Assembly (NCBI GenBank): GCA_029238935.1
Contig: JAQZBN010000026.1
Coordinates: 22,671-86,670, forward strand
DNA: 64,000 nt
Direction: 5' to 3'
Source of the DNA: Herbinix sp.
GTDB taxonomy: Bacteria; Bacillota; Clostridia; Lachnospirales; Lachnospiraceae
The translations under genes and the position numbers were made by a program. Every line of letters begins with the position of its first letter. Positions within the stretch are counted from its first letter, which is position 1. Below, piece by piece: positions 54,632-63,861 of the stretch. Below the pieces are notes generated by a model. It saw nothing but the letters and a program-made list of their open reading frames with translations. It was not told where the DNA came from and searched no databases.

Positions 54632-55105
54632 ATGAAGGATACCAACGAAATGTTATTGGAGTTTGAGAGCAGATCACAGAATGAAAGCTTTGCAAGAACT
54701 GTAGTAGCAGCCTTTGCAGCACAGTTAGATCCTACCATAGAGGAATTGGCGGATATTAAAACAGCTGTTTCGGAGGCTGTTACAAATTCCATAATCCATG
54801 GATATGTTGATTATGTAGGAATTATCAGAATGAAATGCATCATCTGTGAAAATCAGCTGACGGTAGAAATATCAGATACTGGTGCTGGGATAGAGAATAT
54901 TACAAAGGCAATGGAACCATTGTATACCACCAGACCGGAGTTAGAAAGATCAGGAATGGGCTTTTCCTTTATGGAAGCCTTTATGGACGAGCTTTCCGTT
55001 AACTCACAAATAGGGGAAGGTACTACGGTCAGAATGAAGAAACGTGTGGGTAAAACTCTTGTAAAAAAAGGTGAATTTAGCAAGGAAAATCAGAATGTAA
55101 GATAG
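54632..55105 (+). CDS. spoIIAB: Anti-sigma F factor and Ser kinase SpoIIAB
   Basis: 157 residues from ATG 54632 (site AGGAAAGGGG before it). GHKL/Bergerat ATPase fold: N box [12 protein letters not shown]1 [12 protein letters not shown]2 [15 protein letters not shown]. It binds sigma F and phosphorylates SpoIIAA. The C-terminal end carries an extra basic tail ([17 protein letters not shown]). It lies in the usual order between spoIIAA and sigF. Confidence 0.95.
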   Translation: MKDTNEMLLEFESRSQNESFARTVVAAFAAQLDPTIEELADIKTAVSEAVTNSIIHGYVDYVGIIRMKCIICENQLTVEISDTGAGIENITKAMEPLYTTRPELERSGMGFSFMEAFMDELSVNSQIGEGTTVRMKKRVGKTLVKKGEFSKENQNVR

Positions 55106-55141
55106 TTTTGCAGAGAGTGAAAGAAGGGAGCAGGTCTTAAT

Positions 55142-55858
55142 GTGGATACGCTTGAGCTGATCAAACTGTCAAAAGAAGGAGATAGGGAGGCCAGAGACCG
55201 TGTTGTAACAGAAAATGTTGGACTAGTGTGGAGTATTGTAAGGAGATTCGCCAACCGCGGTCATGAAATGGAAGACCTATTTCAAATTGGAAGCATAGGT
55301 TTAATCAAAGCGATAGATAAATTTGATTCCTCTTATGATGTAAAATTTTCAACCTATGCAGTACCCATGATCACTGGTGAAATAAAACGTTTTTTACGAG
55401 ATGACGGAATGATTAAAGTAAGCCGATCCTTAAAGGAAACGGCTACAAAGATAAGAATTGCACGGGATAGATTTTCGAATGTATATGGAAGAGAACCTAC
55501 GATTGATGAAATCGGTGATCAATTAAATGTTTCAAAAGATGAAATTGTAATGGCACTGGAAACCGGTGCTGAAGTAGAATCGCTTTACAAAACAATTTAC
55601 CAGGGTGATGGTACCCCCATTTATTTAATCGATAAATTAGCAGAATCAAAAGACGAAAGTGAAAATTTGATTGATAAACTTGCTTTAAAGGAAATAATTG
55701 AATCATTAGATGAAAAAGAGCAGGAGATTATCAGACTTAGATACTTTAAAGATAGAACACAAACCGACATTGCGAAAGAATTGGGAATATCGCAAGTGCA
55801 AGTTTCCAGATTAGAAAAGCGAATCTTAAAAATTATGCGAGAGAAACTAGGAGCTTAA
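55142..55858 (+). CDS. sigF: Forespore sigma factor SigF
   Basis: 238 residues from GTG 55142, with GGGAGCAGG before it. Region 2 contains ENVGLVWSIVRRFANRGHEMEDLFQIGSIGLIKAI and KFSTYAVPMITGEIKRFLRDD, region 3 EPTIDEIGDQLNVSKDEI and region 4 LDEKEQEIIRLRYFKDRTQTDIAKELGISQVQVSRLEKRIL, a close match to SigF. It directs early forespore transcription. A terminator follows at 55923. Confidence 0.96.
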   Translation: MDTLELIKLSKEGDREARDRVVTENVGLVWSIVRRFANRGHEMEDLFQIGSIGLIKAIDKFDSSYDVKFSTYAVPMITGEIKRFLRDDGMIKVSRSLKETATKIRIARDRFSNVYGREPTIDEIGDQLNVSKDEIVMALETGAEVESLYKTIYQGDGTPIYLIDKLAESKDESENLIDKLALKEIIESLDEKEQEIIRLRYFKDRTQTDIAKELGISQVQVSRLEKRILKIMREKLGA

Positions 55859-55922
55859 CCAAGCTAGATATTTCCAGTATAGTAAAATAGGTATTTCATA
55901 TAATAATAAAAGAAATTTTTAG

Positions 55923-55953
55923 AAAGCATCAGAAGGTAATTCTGATGCTTTTT
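55923..55953 (+). terminator. Terminator after sigF
   Basis: AAAGCATCAGA (55923-55933) with TCTGATGCTTT (55941-55951) and T run; loop of seven. Confidence 0.88.
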
Positions 55954-56031
55954 CATGTTTACCAACGATTCGTGATAGGAACGAATAGAGTTGGGTATTA
56001 TAACACAATATTACATGGAAAGGCTGTGATT

Positions 56032-56193
56032 ATGTTTATGATGGTAAGAATGAAAAAAATATGCATTATATCAATATTTCTTATCTTATCGGTAGTGTTG
56101 GTAGTGTTTTGCGTGAATTACTTTAGTCAGACACCAGTCAATGAATATGACGGTACTCTGGTTCAGGCTGTAGATGACAGCGATTGCCTATGA
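56032..56193 (+). CDS. Small membrane protein coupled to spoVAA
   Basis: 53 residues from ATG 56032 (GGAAAGG upstream). One membrane segment (MKKICIISIFLILSVVLVVFCVNYF) and a short acidic outside tail (NEYDGTLVQAVDDSDCL) with a cysteine at the second last position. The stop TGA overlaps the ATG of spoVAA (ATGA), so the two are translationally coupled. No known family recognised; the position at the head of the spoVA genes suggests a forespore membrane role. Confidence 0.6.
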   Translation: MFMMVRMKKICIISIFLILSVVLVVFCVNYFSQTPVNEYDGTLVQAVDDSDCL

Positions 56194-56819
56194 AAGATAA
56201 TATATTGTACGTAAAGATAGATCAAAATATAGCTGTTGCTAATAAGAATGTTACCTTAGGGGATATCGCAAAACTATACCACATCGATCAAAAAATCGTC
56301 AATAACCTAAAACAGCTGGAAATCTATAAGATAGACAGTAAAAAGGAAAATAAATTTGTATTTTGTATTTTAAAAGTCGTCAAACTGATCTCGGAGAAGT
56401 ATCCACAATTAGAAATTGTTAATTTGGGAGAAACTGATTTCGTTATCTCTTATATTCCTAAGAAACCAAAGAATAAATTAATAGAATACGGCAAGACAGT
56501 ATTTGTTTCTTTATCGGTTTTCTTTGGATCTTCATTTGCAATCATGACCTTTAATGAAGATGCCAGTGTAAAAGATATCTTCGATAAGATCTATGAAATA
56601 GTTACAGGTACTAGTCAACATGACTTTAAGATTATGGAATTGGCATACTCTATAGGAATTCCTCTAGGAACCATAATATTCTTTAATCATTTTACCAAAA
56701 TGAAAATTAACAATGATCCAACACCGCTGCAGATTCAAATGCGTACTTATGAGGAAGATGCCAACAAGACTGTAATTGAAAATGCATCCAGGGAAGGGAA
56801 AGAAAACGACATCGATTAA
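56190..56819 (+). CDS. spoVAA: Stage V sporulation protein AA
   Basis: 209 residues from ATG 56190, which overlaps the preceding gene by four bases. N-terminal cytosolic part with VTLGDIAKLYHIDQKIVNNLKQLEIYKI and LKVVKLISEKYPQLEIVNLGETDFVISY typical of SpoVAA, followed by two membrane segments (TVFVSLSVFFGSSFAIMTF and MELAYSIGIPLGTIIFF). SpoVA proteins move dipicolinic acid into the forespore and out in germination. Next is spoVAB after 27 bases. Confidence 0.9.
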   Translation: MKDNILYVKIDQNIAVANKNVTLGDIAKLYHIDQKIVNNLKQLEIYKIDSKKENKFVFCILKVVKLISEKYPQLEIVNLGETDFVISYIPKKPKNKLIEYGKTVFVSLSVFFGSSFAIMTFNEDASVKDIFDKIYEIVTGTSQHDFKIMELAYSIGIPLGTIIFFNHFTKMKINNDPTPLQIQMRTYEEDANKTVIENASREGKENDID

Positions 56820-56846
56820 AGGTAAGTTTATGGAAAGGGATATCAT

Positions 56847-57263
56847 ATGAATAATATTTTGAGCAGTATCCTTTTATTTTTTACCGGAATTTCAGCAGGT
56901 GTGATAATATCAGGCGGATTATTTGCTTTTATTACTATGATAGGAGTTGTAACGAGACTTGTTTCCCGAACGAAAACTGCAAAATCAGAAAAATTTTATG
57001 AGGATGTAGTTATATTAGGAGCAACCATGGGGAACTTAATGTATGTATATGAATTACGTATCCCATTAGGAGTTGTAGGATTGATTCTATTCGGTGTATT
57101 TCCGGGCATTTATGTAGGGTGTCTGGCAGTTGCATTAGCGGAGACAGCTCAGACGATTCCCATTTTTGCAAATCGTGTTAAATTAAAAGTGGGAATGCCT
57201 ATTATAGTACTTAGTATGGCTTTGGGAAAGTGTCTTGGGGCATTATATCAACTTTTTTTATAA
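56847..57263 (+). CDS. spoVAB: Stage V sporulation protein AB
   Basis: 138 residues, four membrane segments. Blocks FFTGISAGVIISGGLFAFITMIGVVTRLVSRT and ILGATMGNLMYVYEL and FGVFPGIYVGCLAVALAETAQTIPIFANRVKL match SpoVAB. It forms the membrane part of the dipicolinate channel with SpoVAA and SpoVAC. GGAAAGGG precedes the ATG. Confidence 0.92.
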   Translation: MNNILSSILLFFTGISAGVIISGGLFAFITMIGVVTRLVSRTKTAKSEKFYEDVVILGATMGNLMYVYELRIPLGVVGLILFGVFPGIYVGCLAVALAETAQTIPIFANRVKLKVGMPIIVLSMALGKCLGALYQLFL

Positions 57264-57335
57264 TAGATATCATAATATCATGATAGAGTTACTGCGAGTA
57301 CAGTTATAAAGTAGTACAGAAAAGGAGCGATTGAA

Positions 57336-57839
57336 ATGAGCAAACAGAGTAAGGGATCAGCATCTGATGTAGTAAAAGCAAAGGATAAAAATACACGAGA
57401 TGAAGTATACAACCAATATGTAAAACAGGTAACACCAAAGTTTAATTGTTTTAAAAATTGCATCAAGGCATTTATCATTGGTGGAATTATCTGTACCATA
57501 GGTCAAGGATTTACTAACTTTTATATGTCCATGGGAGCGGATAAAGAACTGGCAAAATCCTATAATACGGTTACTTTGGTTTTTCTATCTATTTTATTAA
57601 CTGGACTTGGAATATATCAAAAATTAGCTAAGTTTGGAGGCGCGGGAACTTTAGTTCCAATTACCGGATTTGCGAACTCTGTGGCAGCACCAGCAGTTGA
57701 ATATAAAAAAGAGGGACAGGTATACGGTGTTGGATGTAAGATATTTACGATTGCAGGGCCGGTTATTCTCTATGGTATATTTTCCACCTGGGTTCTCGGT
57801 ATTATCTATTATCTTTTAAAACAATTCGGTGTAGTTTAA
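57336..57839 (+). CDS. spoVAC: Stage V sporulation protein AC
   Basis: 167 residues. A basic N-terminal part (SKQSKGSASDVVKAKDKNTRDEVYNQYVKQVTPKF) precedes five membrane segments; GGIICTIGQGFTN, LTGLGIYQKLAKFGGAGTLVPITGFANSVAAPAVEYKKEGQVYGVGCKIFTIAGPVI is diagnostic. SpoVAC acts as a mechanosensitive, DPA-releasing channel in germination. GAAAAGGAG precedes the ATG. Confidence 0.95.
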   Translation: MSKQSKGSASDVVKAKDKNTRDEVYNQYVKQVTPKFNCFKNCIKAFIIGGIICTIGQGFTNFYMSMGADKELAKSYNTVTLVFLSILLTGLGIYQKLAKFGGAGTLVPITGFANSVAAPAVEYKKEGQVYGVGCKIFTIAGPVILYGIFSTWVLGIIYYLLKQFGVV

Positions 57840-57875
57840 GATTCGTAAATATAAGAAAAGGCAAGGTGTTGGATT

Positions 57876-58931
57876 ATGGCTGATAATGAAAATAAAAACT
57901 CTAAGATGGTTGGAAAGCAAAGTATACAATTTGCTAATCCACCATATATTATAGCTGCTGCTTCAATCGCCGGTAAAAAAGAAGGAGAAGGTCCTTTGGG
58001 TACCATGTTTGATACAGTAGAAGAGGATTCCCTTGTAGGTAAGGATAGTTGGGAAGAAGCAGAAAGTGAATTCATGAAGAAAGCATCCCAGAAGGTTCTT
58101 CAGAAAGCTGGGTTAAAAAGTTCTGATATTCGTTATTTGGTAGGCGGAGACCTTTTAGGTCAACTAATTGCAACCTCCTTTGGTGTAGAGGACTTAAGTG
58201 TTCCTTTGTTTGGTATCTATGGAGCATGTTCTACGATGGGAGAGGCAATGTCCATCGGTGCTATTTTAGTAGACGGAGGATATGCAGATAACGTACTTGC
58301 TATAACTTCGAGCCATTTTGCCGGAGCAGAAAAGCAATTTCGATTTCCCCTTGATTACGGAAACCAACGACCATATGCAGCATCTTGGACGGTTACCGGT
58401 AGTGGAGCTGTCATTATATCACCGCAGAAAGGTAAGAAACAAAATGAATCAGATGCGGACATCGTAATTACTGGTATCACGACCGGCAAGATTGTAGATT
58501 ACGGAATTAAAGATTCCATGAATATGGGGGCTGCGATGGCTCCTGCGGCTTTTGAAACGATTATGCAGAATTTCATAGATTTAGGCATTCAGCCAGATTA
58601 CTATGATAAAATCATAACAGGAGATTTGGGATATGTCGGAAAGAACATCTTAGTCGACCTCTTGAAAGAAAAAGGATACGATATCAGCAATAATCATATG
58701 GATTGTGGTATTGAGATTTTTGATAAAGATACTCAGGACACTCATGCCGGTGGTAGTGGCTGCGGTTGTTCTGCAATTACTTTTTCCAGTTATATCATCA
58801 ATCAGATGAAGAGTAGAACTTGGAATAAAGTATTATTTGTTCCAACCGGTGCATTACTATCACAGGTAAGTTTTAATGAAGGAAACGCAGTTCCTGGAAT
58901 TGCTCATGCCGTTATGGTGGAAGCAAGATAA
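57876..58931 (+). CDS. spoVAD: Stage V sporulation protein AD
   Basis: 351 residues. A thiolase/KAS-like fold protein: GKQSIQFANPPYIIAAASIAGKKEGEGPLG at the N-terminus, GGDLLGQLIATSFG, FGIYGACSTMGEAMS with the active-site-like Cys, and GGSGCGCSAITFSSYI near the end. SpoVAD binds dipicolinic acid on the forespore inner membrane. GCAAGGTG before the ATG; normal order between spoVAC and spoVAE. Confidence 0.95.
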   Translation: MADNENKNSKMVGKQSIQFANPPYIIAAASIAGKKEGEGPLGTMFDTVEEDSLVGKDSWEEAESEFMKKASQKVLQKAGLKSSDIRYLVGGDLLGQLIATSFGVEDLSVPLFGIYGACSTMGEAMSIGAILVDGGYADNVLAITSSHFAGAEKQFRFPLDYGNQRPYAASWTVTGSGAVIISPQKGKKQNESDADIVITGITTGKIVDYGIKDSMNMGAAMAPAAFETIMQNFIDLGIQPDYYDKIITGDLGYVGKNILVDLLKEKGYDISNNHMDCGIEIFDKDTQDTHAGGSGCGCSAITFSSYIINQMKSRTWNKVLFVPTGALLSQVSFNEGNAVPGIAHAVMVEAR

Positions 58932-58975
58932 AAACTGTGCCAAGAATTTGAATGAACTAAAAGGAGAATAGGATT

Positions 58976-59332
58976 ATGGAATACTTGAAGGCTTTCTTAG
59001 TTGGTGGAGCAATCTGTGCGTTAGTCCAATTATTATTAGATAACACAAAGTTAATGCCTGGTCGTGTTATGGTAATTCTGGTTTGCTTAGGTGCCATTCT
59101 CGGAGCAGTGGGGATTTATGAACCCTTTATGGAATGGGCCGGGGCTGGAGCAGGTGTACCATTAACCGGGTTTGGCAGTGTCTTATTTAAAGGAATTAGG
59201 GAGGCAGTAGATAAAGAAGGATTTATCGGTATTTTTAAAGGAGGATTTACTTCCTCTGCGGTTGGTATATCCTCGGCACTGATATTTAGTTATATTGCTT
59301 CTTGGTTCTTTGATGCAAAAATGAAATCATAG
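58976..59332 (+). CDS. spoVAE: Stage V sporulation protein AE (AEB form)
   Basis: 118 residues with three to four membrane segments: AFLVGGAICALVQLLLDNTKLMPGRVMVILVCLGAILG and FMEWAGAGAGVPLTGFGSVLFKGIREAVDKEGFIGIFKGGFTSSAVGIS are typical of SpoVAEB. Last gene of the spoVA set; spoVAEA and spoVAF are not present next to it. AAAAGGAG precedes the ATG. Confidence 0.93.
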   Translation: MEYLKAFLVGGAICALVQLLLDNTKLMPGRVMVILVCLGAILGAVGIYEPFMEWAGAGAGVPLTGFGSVLFKGIREAVDKEGFIGIFKGGFTSSAVGISSALIFSYIASWFFDAKMKS

Positions 59333-59426
59333 GTTATATTTCAGGCAGTAAGCTATATTCAACAAGGCTTAATACTCATATATTTACCCGAAAAAAAGAG
59401 TATAGTTGCTGCTTTTAATATAGATA

Positions 59427-59451
59427 GGGGATGCAGTTTTACTGCATCCCC
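59427..59451. terminator. Hairpin between spoVAE and the PBP gene
   Basis: GGGGATGCAG-TTTTA-CTGCATCCCC, ten perfect pairs between two convergent genes; no strong T run on either side, so terminator activity is likely but not certain. Confidence 0.65.
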
Positions 59452-59467
59452 ATTAATATTAGCATAT

Positions 59468-62215
59468 TTAATTCCCAATAATATCTTCTATATTTGTGAT
59501 ATCATCTTCAAACTCATCACCAACTTCATCTTCGTAATCGTCTTCATTTCCATCCTCATAATTAGGTTCATCTTCATAGATCGGCTCGTCATCTGGAGTT
59601 ACTGGAATGGTTGGAACAGAGATATCATCTTCATATACCGGAGTTTTGTGTAACTTACAATTATCACTTGGAAGAATATTAGGTGTATCCGCGGTTTCAT
59701 GTGTTTCTTCTTTAATCAAAAATACTTCTTCTTTTACATACTTTGACGGACAGTTATCCGTTGCTAAGTCACCCGATGCTGTACAGATTTTGGCTTTCAC
59801 ATGTACATCACATTTTTCAATCGGCGCCGTGCCTTTTGCGAAGTATTCAATACGGGTGGTATCACCGCCCAGAGCATGATCGCAAAGTCCCTCAACTGCC
59901 AACTTACCGGATTTGGTACATATTTTAGCTGCCACAACGGAATCAGGCATTTCAAAAGACTGTGTTTCCAAATTGAGATCCATATGAATGCGTTCCATAA
60001 TGGTACGCCAGATCACCTGATGATATTTTTTATCTGTCTGAGTTCTAGGATTATCAAAGCCACTCCATATGGTAGCGGTATAGTACGGTGAATATCCGGA
60101 AAACCAAAGATCCTTATAATCGGAAGTGGTACCTGTCTTACCGGCTACCGGCATATCAATCGCTGTGAGCCTTAAGTTTTTACCGGTACCTACTTTTACT
60201 ACGTCTTCCATCGCATTGGTTAATAACCATGCGGTAGAGTCTCTCATAACCTGCTTTTTCACCGGAGTATTTTCTAATAAAACTTTACCATTATGATCTA
60301 CAATCTTAGTAAATAAAATAGGCTCAGTATAGATACCCTTATTGGCAATGGCAGCATAGGCTGCAGTTAATTCCATGTTATAAACACCGTCAGTGATGCC
60401 TCCTAAAGCCATTGAAAGATTAATATCGGACACCACATTACCATTCGGTTCGGTTCTGTTATCAACAAGAGTAGTAAAACCAAGATCCAGAAGATAATTA
60501 TAACCTACCTCAGGTGTGACCTGATTTAATGTTTTTACGGTAACAATGTTCATGGAGTTCCATATCGCCTTACGTAACGTAGTAAGACCGTCGTATTTCT
60601 TCGTTGAAGTCCAGTTACTTACTTCTTTGTCTTCTCCCGGATATTTAAAGGGGGCATCGTCTTGTACATCAGCGAGTGTAAATCCATTCTCAATATCAAA
60701 AGCTGGAAGATAGGTGGATAAAATCTTAAAGGTGGAACCAGGCTGACGCTTGGCATTGGTGGCACGATTTAATATTCTGTTACCTTGCTTAACACCTCTG
60801 CCTCCTATGATTGCTGATACATAACCGGTATGTTGGTCCATAACAACGAAGGAGGATTGTGGTTGTAATGTATAGACAGCATTCTCAGCAAGAATAGTAT
60901 CACCTTCTTCTACCATAGCTTCACGGTATGCATCCACTTTCTTCTGCATGTCTTCCTTATCGGTAAACAATAAAGAGAATTTACTGTCATTATCATCAAC
61001 ATAAAGACCATCAGGGTCTTTAAAATCTTTATAATAATCTAAAAAATCATCACTATGCAAATGTATCGTAGTACCGTCCTTCTTTTGTATCGATAGCGCA
61101 TAGGTTAGTTCCCAGTAGGATACACCCATCTCGGGGAAGAAAGATTCGTCTGCGTAGACATCATCACAAATTCCTTGGATTACCGGATCCTGTGTAGTAT
61201 AGATGAATAAACCGCCACTGTACAGCAGTGTGGAAGCTTGTGTCTGAGTATAGCCTAATTCAGATTGAAGAGCTTCCATTACTTGTGTTATTACTTCATC
61301 TACAAAATAAGTATAATAGGAAGTAGAATCAACTTCTTCATTCAAGGATTGAATTCTTGCATATACTTCATCGTCTGCAATCGCTTCGTCGTATTCTGCT
61401 TGAGTACAATAACCCAGTTCTAACATCTTTGTTAAAATACTTGATCTACGCTCTGCATTGCGTTCCGGATACGTAATCGGATTACGATAAACCGGAAGCT
61501 GTGCAATTGCAGCAATGACAGCTGCTTCAGAAATGGTAAGGTCATCAACATCCTTATTGAAATAGCGTTTGGATGCAGTTTGTACACCGTAGGTACCCGC
61601 ACCTAAATTGATCGTATTCAAATAATACTCAAGGATTTTGTCTTTGCTTTCCCGATCTTCTAATTGAATAGCCAGGTATTGTTCCTGAACTTTACGTTCT
61701 ACACGATCAATAAAAGCTTGTTCACGTCCTCCATTAAATACTTGGTTCTTTAATAACTGCTGAGTAATGGTGCTGGCACCTTGATCAAAATCACCCTTGC
61801 TTAAGCCTAAAAAGAAAGCTCGGAAGATACCTCTGACATCAATACCGTTATGTTCATAAAATCGTTCATCTTCGATTGCAACAAAGGCTTTTTCCACATA
61901 ATCTGGGATTTCATCAACCTTAACATAAACTCGATTGGCATGAGCACCAATCAGATTTTCAATTACATTACCATCCTTATCATAGATGGTAGTTGTATAT
62001 CCGGTTGGAATTACATTAATTTGAGAGATATCCGGAGCACTGTCAATCAACCCTTTAATAAAGCCTAATCCGGCTAATACGCCCACTATAGCGAGAAATA
62101 TTGTAAATGCAATAAAAACACGGAATAGTGAAATTCTTGCTTTTGATACCATTCGGCGAGAGGTTGATTTTATATAATGCTGTTTATGATCGATTCCTTT
62201 TCTACTGTAGTCCAT
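59468..62215 (-). CDS. Class A penicillin-binding protein (PBP1A family)
   Basis: 915 residues from ATG 62215, which follows GGAGG; the longer frame from 62233 starts inside that site. One N-terminal membrane segment, then glycosyltransferase GT51 (EDERFYEHNGIDVRGI, QGASTITQQLLKNQ, EYYLNTINLGAGTYGV) and transpeptidase with STFK in RQPGSTFKIL, SMN in NSMNIVTV and KTG in AGKTGTTSDY. C-terminal Cys-containing extension and a strongly acidic tail (DEPIYEDEPNYEDGNEDD...). It polymerises and crosslinks peptidoglycan. Confidence 0.93.
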   Translation of the reverse strand: MDYSRKGIDHKQHYIKSTSRRMVSKARISLFRVFIAFTIFLAIVGVLAGLGFIKGLIDSAPDISQINVIPTGYTTTIYDKDGNVIENLIGAHANRVYVKVDEIPDYVEKAFVAIEDERFYEHNGIDVRGIFRAFFLGLSKGDFDQGASTITQQLLKNQVFNGGREQAFIDRVERKVQEQYLAIQLEDRESKDKILEYYLNTINLGAGTYGVQTASKRYFNKDVDDLTISEAAVIAAIAQLPVYRNPITYPERNAERRSSILTKMLELGYCTQAEYDEAIADDEVYARIQSLNEEVDSTSYYTYFVDEVITQVMEALQSELGYTQTQASTLLYSGGLFIYTTQDPVIQGICDDVYADESFFPEMGVSYWELTYALSIQKKDGTTIHLHSDDFLDYYKDFKDPDGLYVDDNDSKFSLLFTDKEDMQKKVDAYREAMVEEGDTILAENAVYTLQPQSSFVVMDQHTGYVSAIIGGRGVKQGNRILNRATNAKRQPGSTFKILSTYLPAFDIENGFTLADVQDDAPFKYPGEDKEVSNWTSTKKYDGLTTLRKAIWNSMNIVTVKTLNQVTPEVGYNYLLDLGFTTLVDNRTEPNGNVVSDINLSMALGGITDGVYNMELTAAYAAIANKGIYTEPILFTKIVDHNGKVLLENTPVKKQVMRDSTAWLLTNAMEDVVKVGTGKNLRLTAIDMPVAGKTGTTSDYKDLWFSGYSPYYTATIWSGFDNPRTQTDKKYHQVIWRTIMERIHMDLNLETQSFEMPDSVVAAKICTKSGKLAVEGLCDHALGGDTTRIEYFAKGTAPIEKCDVHVKAKICTASGDLATDNCPSKYVKEEVFLIKEETHETADTPNILPSDNCKLHKTPVYEDDISVPTIPVTPDDEPIYEDEPNYEDGNEDDYEDEVGDEFEDDITNIEDIIGN

Positions 62216-62669
62216 AATTACCTCCATCTGCATATAACATGCTTCAAAGCTTATTATACCAAATACAAGCTACGAAATAAAGACATAAATTTGTATCATA
62301 TATATCATAACCATAATATGGAAGTTACAATCAAGATACGATAAATTAACCTAACACATACGAATATATTTCATGATATAGTGATATGAAAATAATGTTT
62401 TTAACAAAGGATAAAGTTAACTAAATATCTATATTTTAGCGAAAAAAACACTTCACAATATTTGTAAAAAGCAGAAAATATTACATGAAATCCATGGAAT
62501 TTTCTCCAAACAACAAGTTGCACTTCACGATACGTGGATAACTGTCGAAATATAACGAACACGATAAAATGATGCGTTACTTTTCTCTTTCAAATATAAA
62601 AATTATATGTATAATGGTTTATATCGGTTATTGTGTAGTAAAATCAAAAAAAATGGGGGTAACGAAGAA

Positions 62670-62960
62670 ATGAAACAGACACAGGAATTATTTAGCAACG
62701 AGATTAGGTTAGAAGACAAGAGAAGTATGATTCTTAAGTATTTACTTATTGAAAAGTATATGGATTCAAATCAATCAGAGCCTCTATATGGAATACAAAT
62801 ATCCAAGGAGTTGGAGCAAACAGTTGAGACAGAAGAAGTTAGTGCGATTTCATATTCTAAGGAAACTGTTGTTAAGCTCATGAAAAAACTATTTCAATAT
62901 GAGGTGACGCCAATCTCCATGATAGAAATTGTGGATGACCTTGTTACCATGGGAATCTAG
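62670..62960 (+). CDS. DUF6514-like small protein
   Basis: 96 residues from ATG 62670 (GGGGG site before it). The pattern PLYGIQISKEL, a hinge with VSAISYSKETVVKLMKKLFQYEVTPISMIEIVDDLV (…VTP..l.eivdD.v) resembles the DUF6514 family of clostridia. Function unknown. A TATAAT at 62610-62615 may be the -10 of its promoter. The spacer 62234-62606 is AT-rich and holds no other gene. Confidence 0.6.
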   Translation: MKQTQELFSNEIRLEDKRSMILKYLLIEKYMDSNQSEPLYGIQISKELEQTVETEEVSAISYSKETVVKLMKKLFQYEVTPISMIEIVDDLVTMGI

Positions 62961-63093
62961 AAATTTAACATAGTTATAATATTGTGTGATATAAAAATAA
63001 GACTATGAATTGGGGCTGAAAGCGATCATAATCAATATAGATGCATTATACCGCAACAATGTCAAACTAGAGCATACAAGCGAAAAGTACATA

Positions 63094-63747
63094 TTACCGG
63101 AACAGGTGTATATCGTTATCCAGTTGAGCGAAATATACCTGTTCTATTTCATTTATCCCAGCACAACCATTGGTTAATTCTGTTATTTTGTTGATAAAGT
63201 TCTGCTTTTTATCAGGAGAGGCTAAAACATTCAGAGTAACAATATCGGTATATTCGCTGGACAGAATGGGGAAAGCTTCCTGACCAATAAAATATTGTAT
63301 TTTTCCGATAAAATTATAATCCGTAACAATTTGAAGATTAATTCCTAACTCTTTATTTATAATGATACTTTGAGAAAGACCCTCCTTCACAGCCGATTGA
63401 TAAGCTTTTACAAGACCGCCGGTTCCTAGTAGGGTACCACCAAAGTATCTTGTTACAACTACTACAAGATTCATAAGATTTTCTGCTAACAATACATCCA
63501 GCATCGGCCATCCTGCCGTTTTGCTGGGCTCACCATCATCGGAACAACGCATAAGGGGATTATCCGGATGAATAAGATAAGCAGAACAATTATGAGAAGC
63601 ATCCCAGTACTTTTTCTTGAGATTCTCAATCACATCAAGAGCTTGCTCTTCGGTCTCTGCCGGACAAACAGTAGCGATAAATCTGGACTTTTTCATTGAT
63701 ATCTCTGCAATACCGCCTTCGTATATCGTTTTATATGATGCTTTCAT
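63094..63747 (-). CDS. YigZ/IMPACT-family protein
   Basis: 217 residues from ATG 63747, which follows CGGAGG; the frame open to 63768 has its start before that site. N-terminal IMPACT domain (EISMKKSRFIATVCPAETEEQALDVIENLKKKYWDASHNCSAYLI, SDDGEPSKTAGWPMLDVLLAENLMNLVVVVTRYFGGTLLGTGGLVKAY) and a C-terminal EF-G-like domain. A proline-dipeptidase link was once proposed; the true function is unknown. Confidence 0.9.
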   Translation of the reverse strand: MKASYKTIYEGGIAEISMKKSRFIATVCPAETEEQALDVIENLKKKYWDASHNCSAYLIHPDNPLMRCSDDGEPSKTAGWPMLDVLLAENLMNLVVVVTRYFGGTLLGTGGLVKAYQSAVKEGLSQSIIINKELGINLQIVTDYNFIGKIQYFIGQEAFPILSSEYTDIVTLNVLASPDKKQNFINKITELTNGCAGINEIEQVYFAQLDNDIHLFR

Positions 63748-63831
63748 TTTTGTGAGCCTCCGATGCACAAATTGATCGAGTGTGAAATATATATAACATT
63801 ATATCAACAGTGCTCTTTTCCTGCAATCGTA

Positions 63832-63861
63832 TCCTAGAATAAATTGTAGTTATTTCTAGGA
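63832..63861. repeat. 8-bp inverted repeat near the window end
   Basis: TCCTAGAA (63832-63839) and TTCTAGGA (63854-63861), followed by TTTACTT. It may be a weak terminator for a leftward or rightward transcript. Confidence 0.4.
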
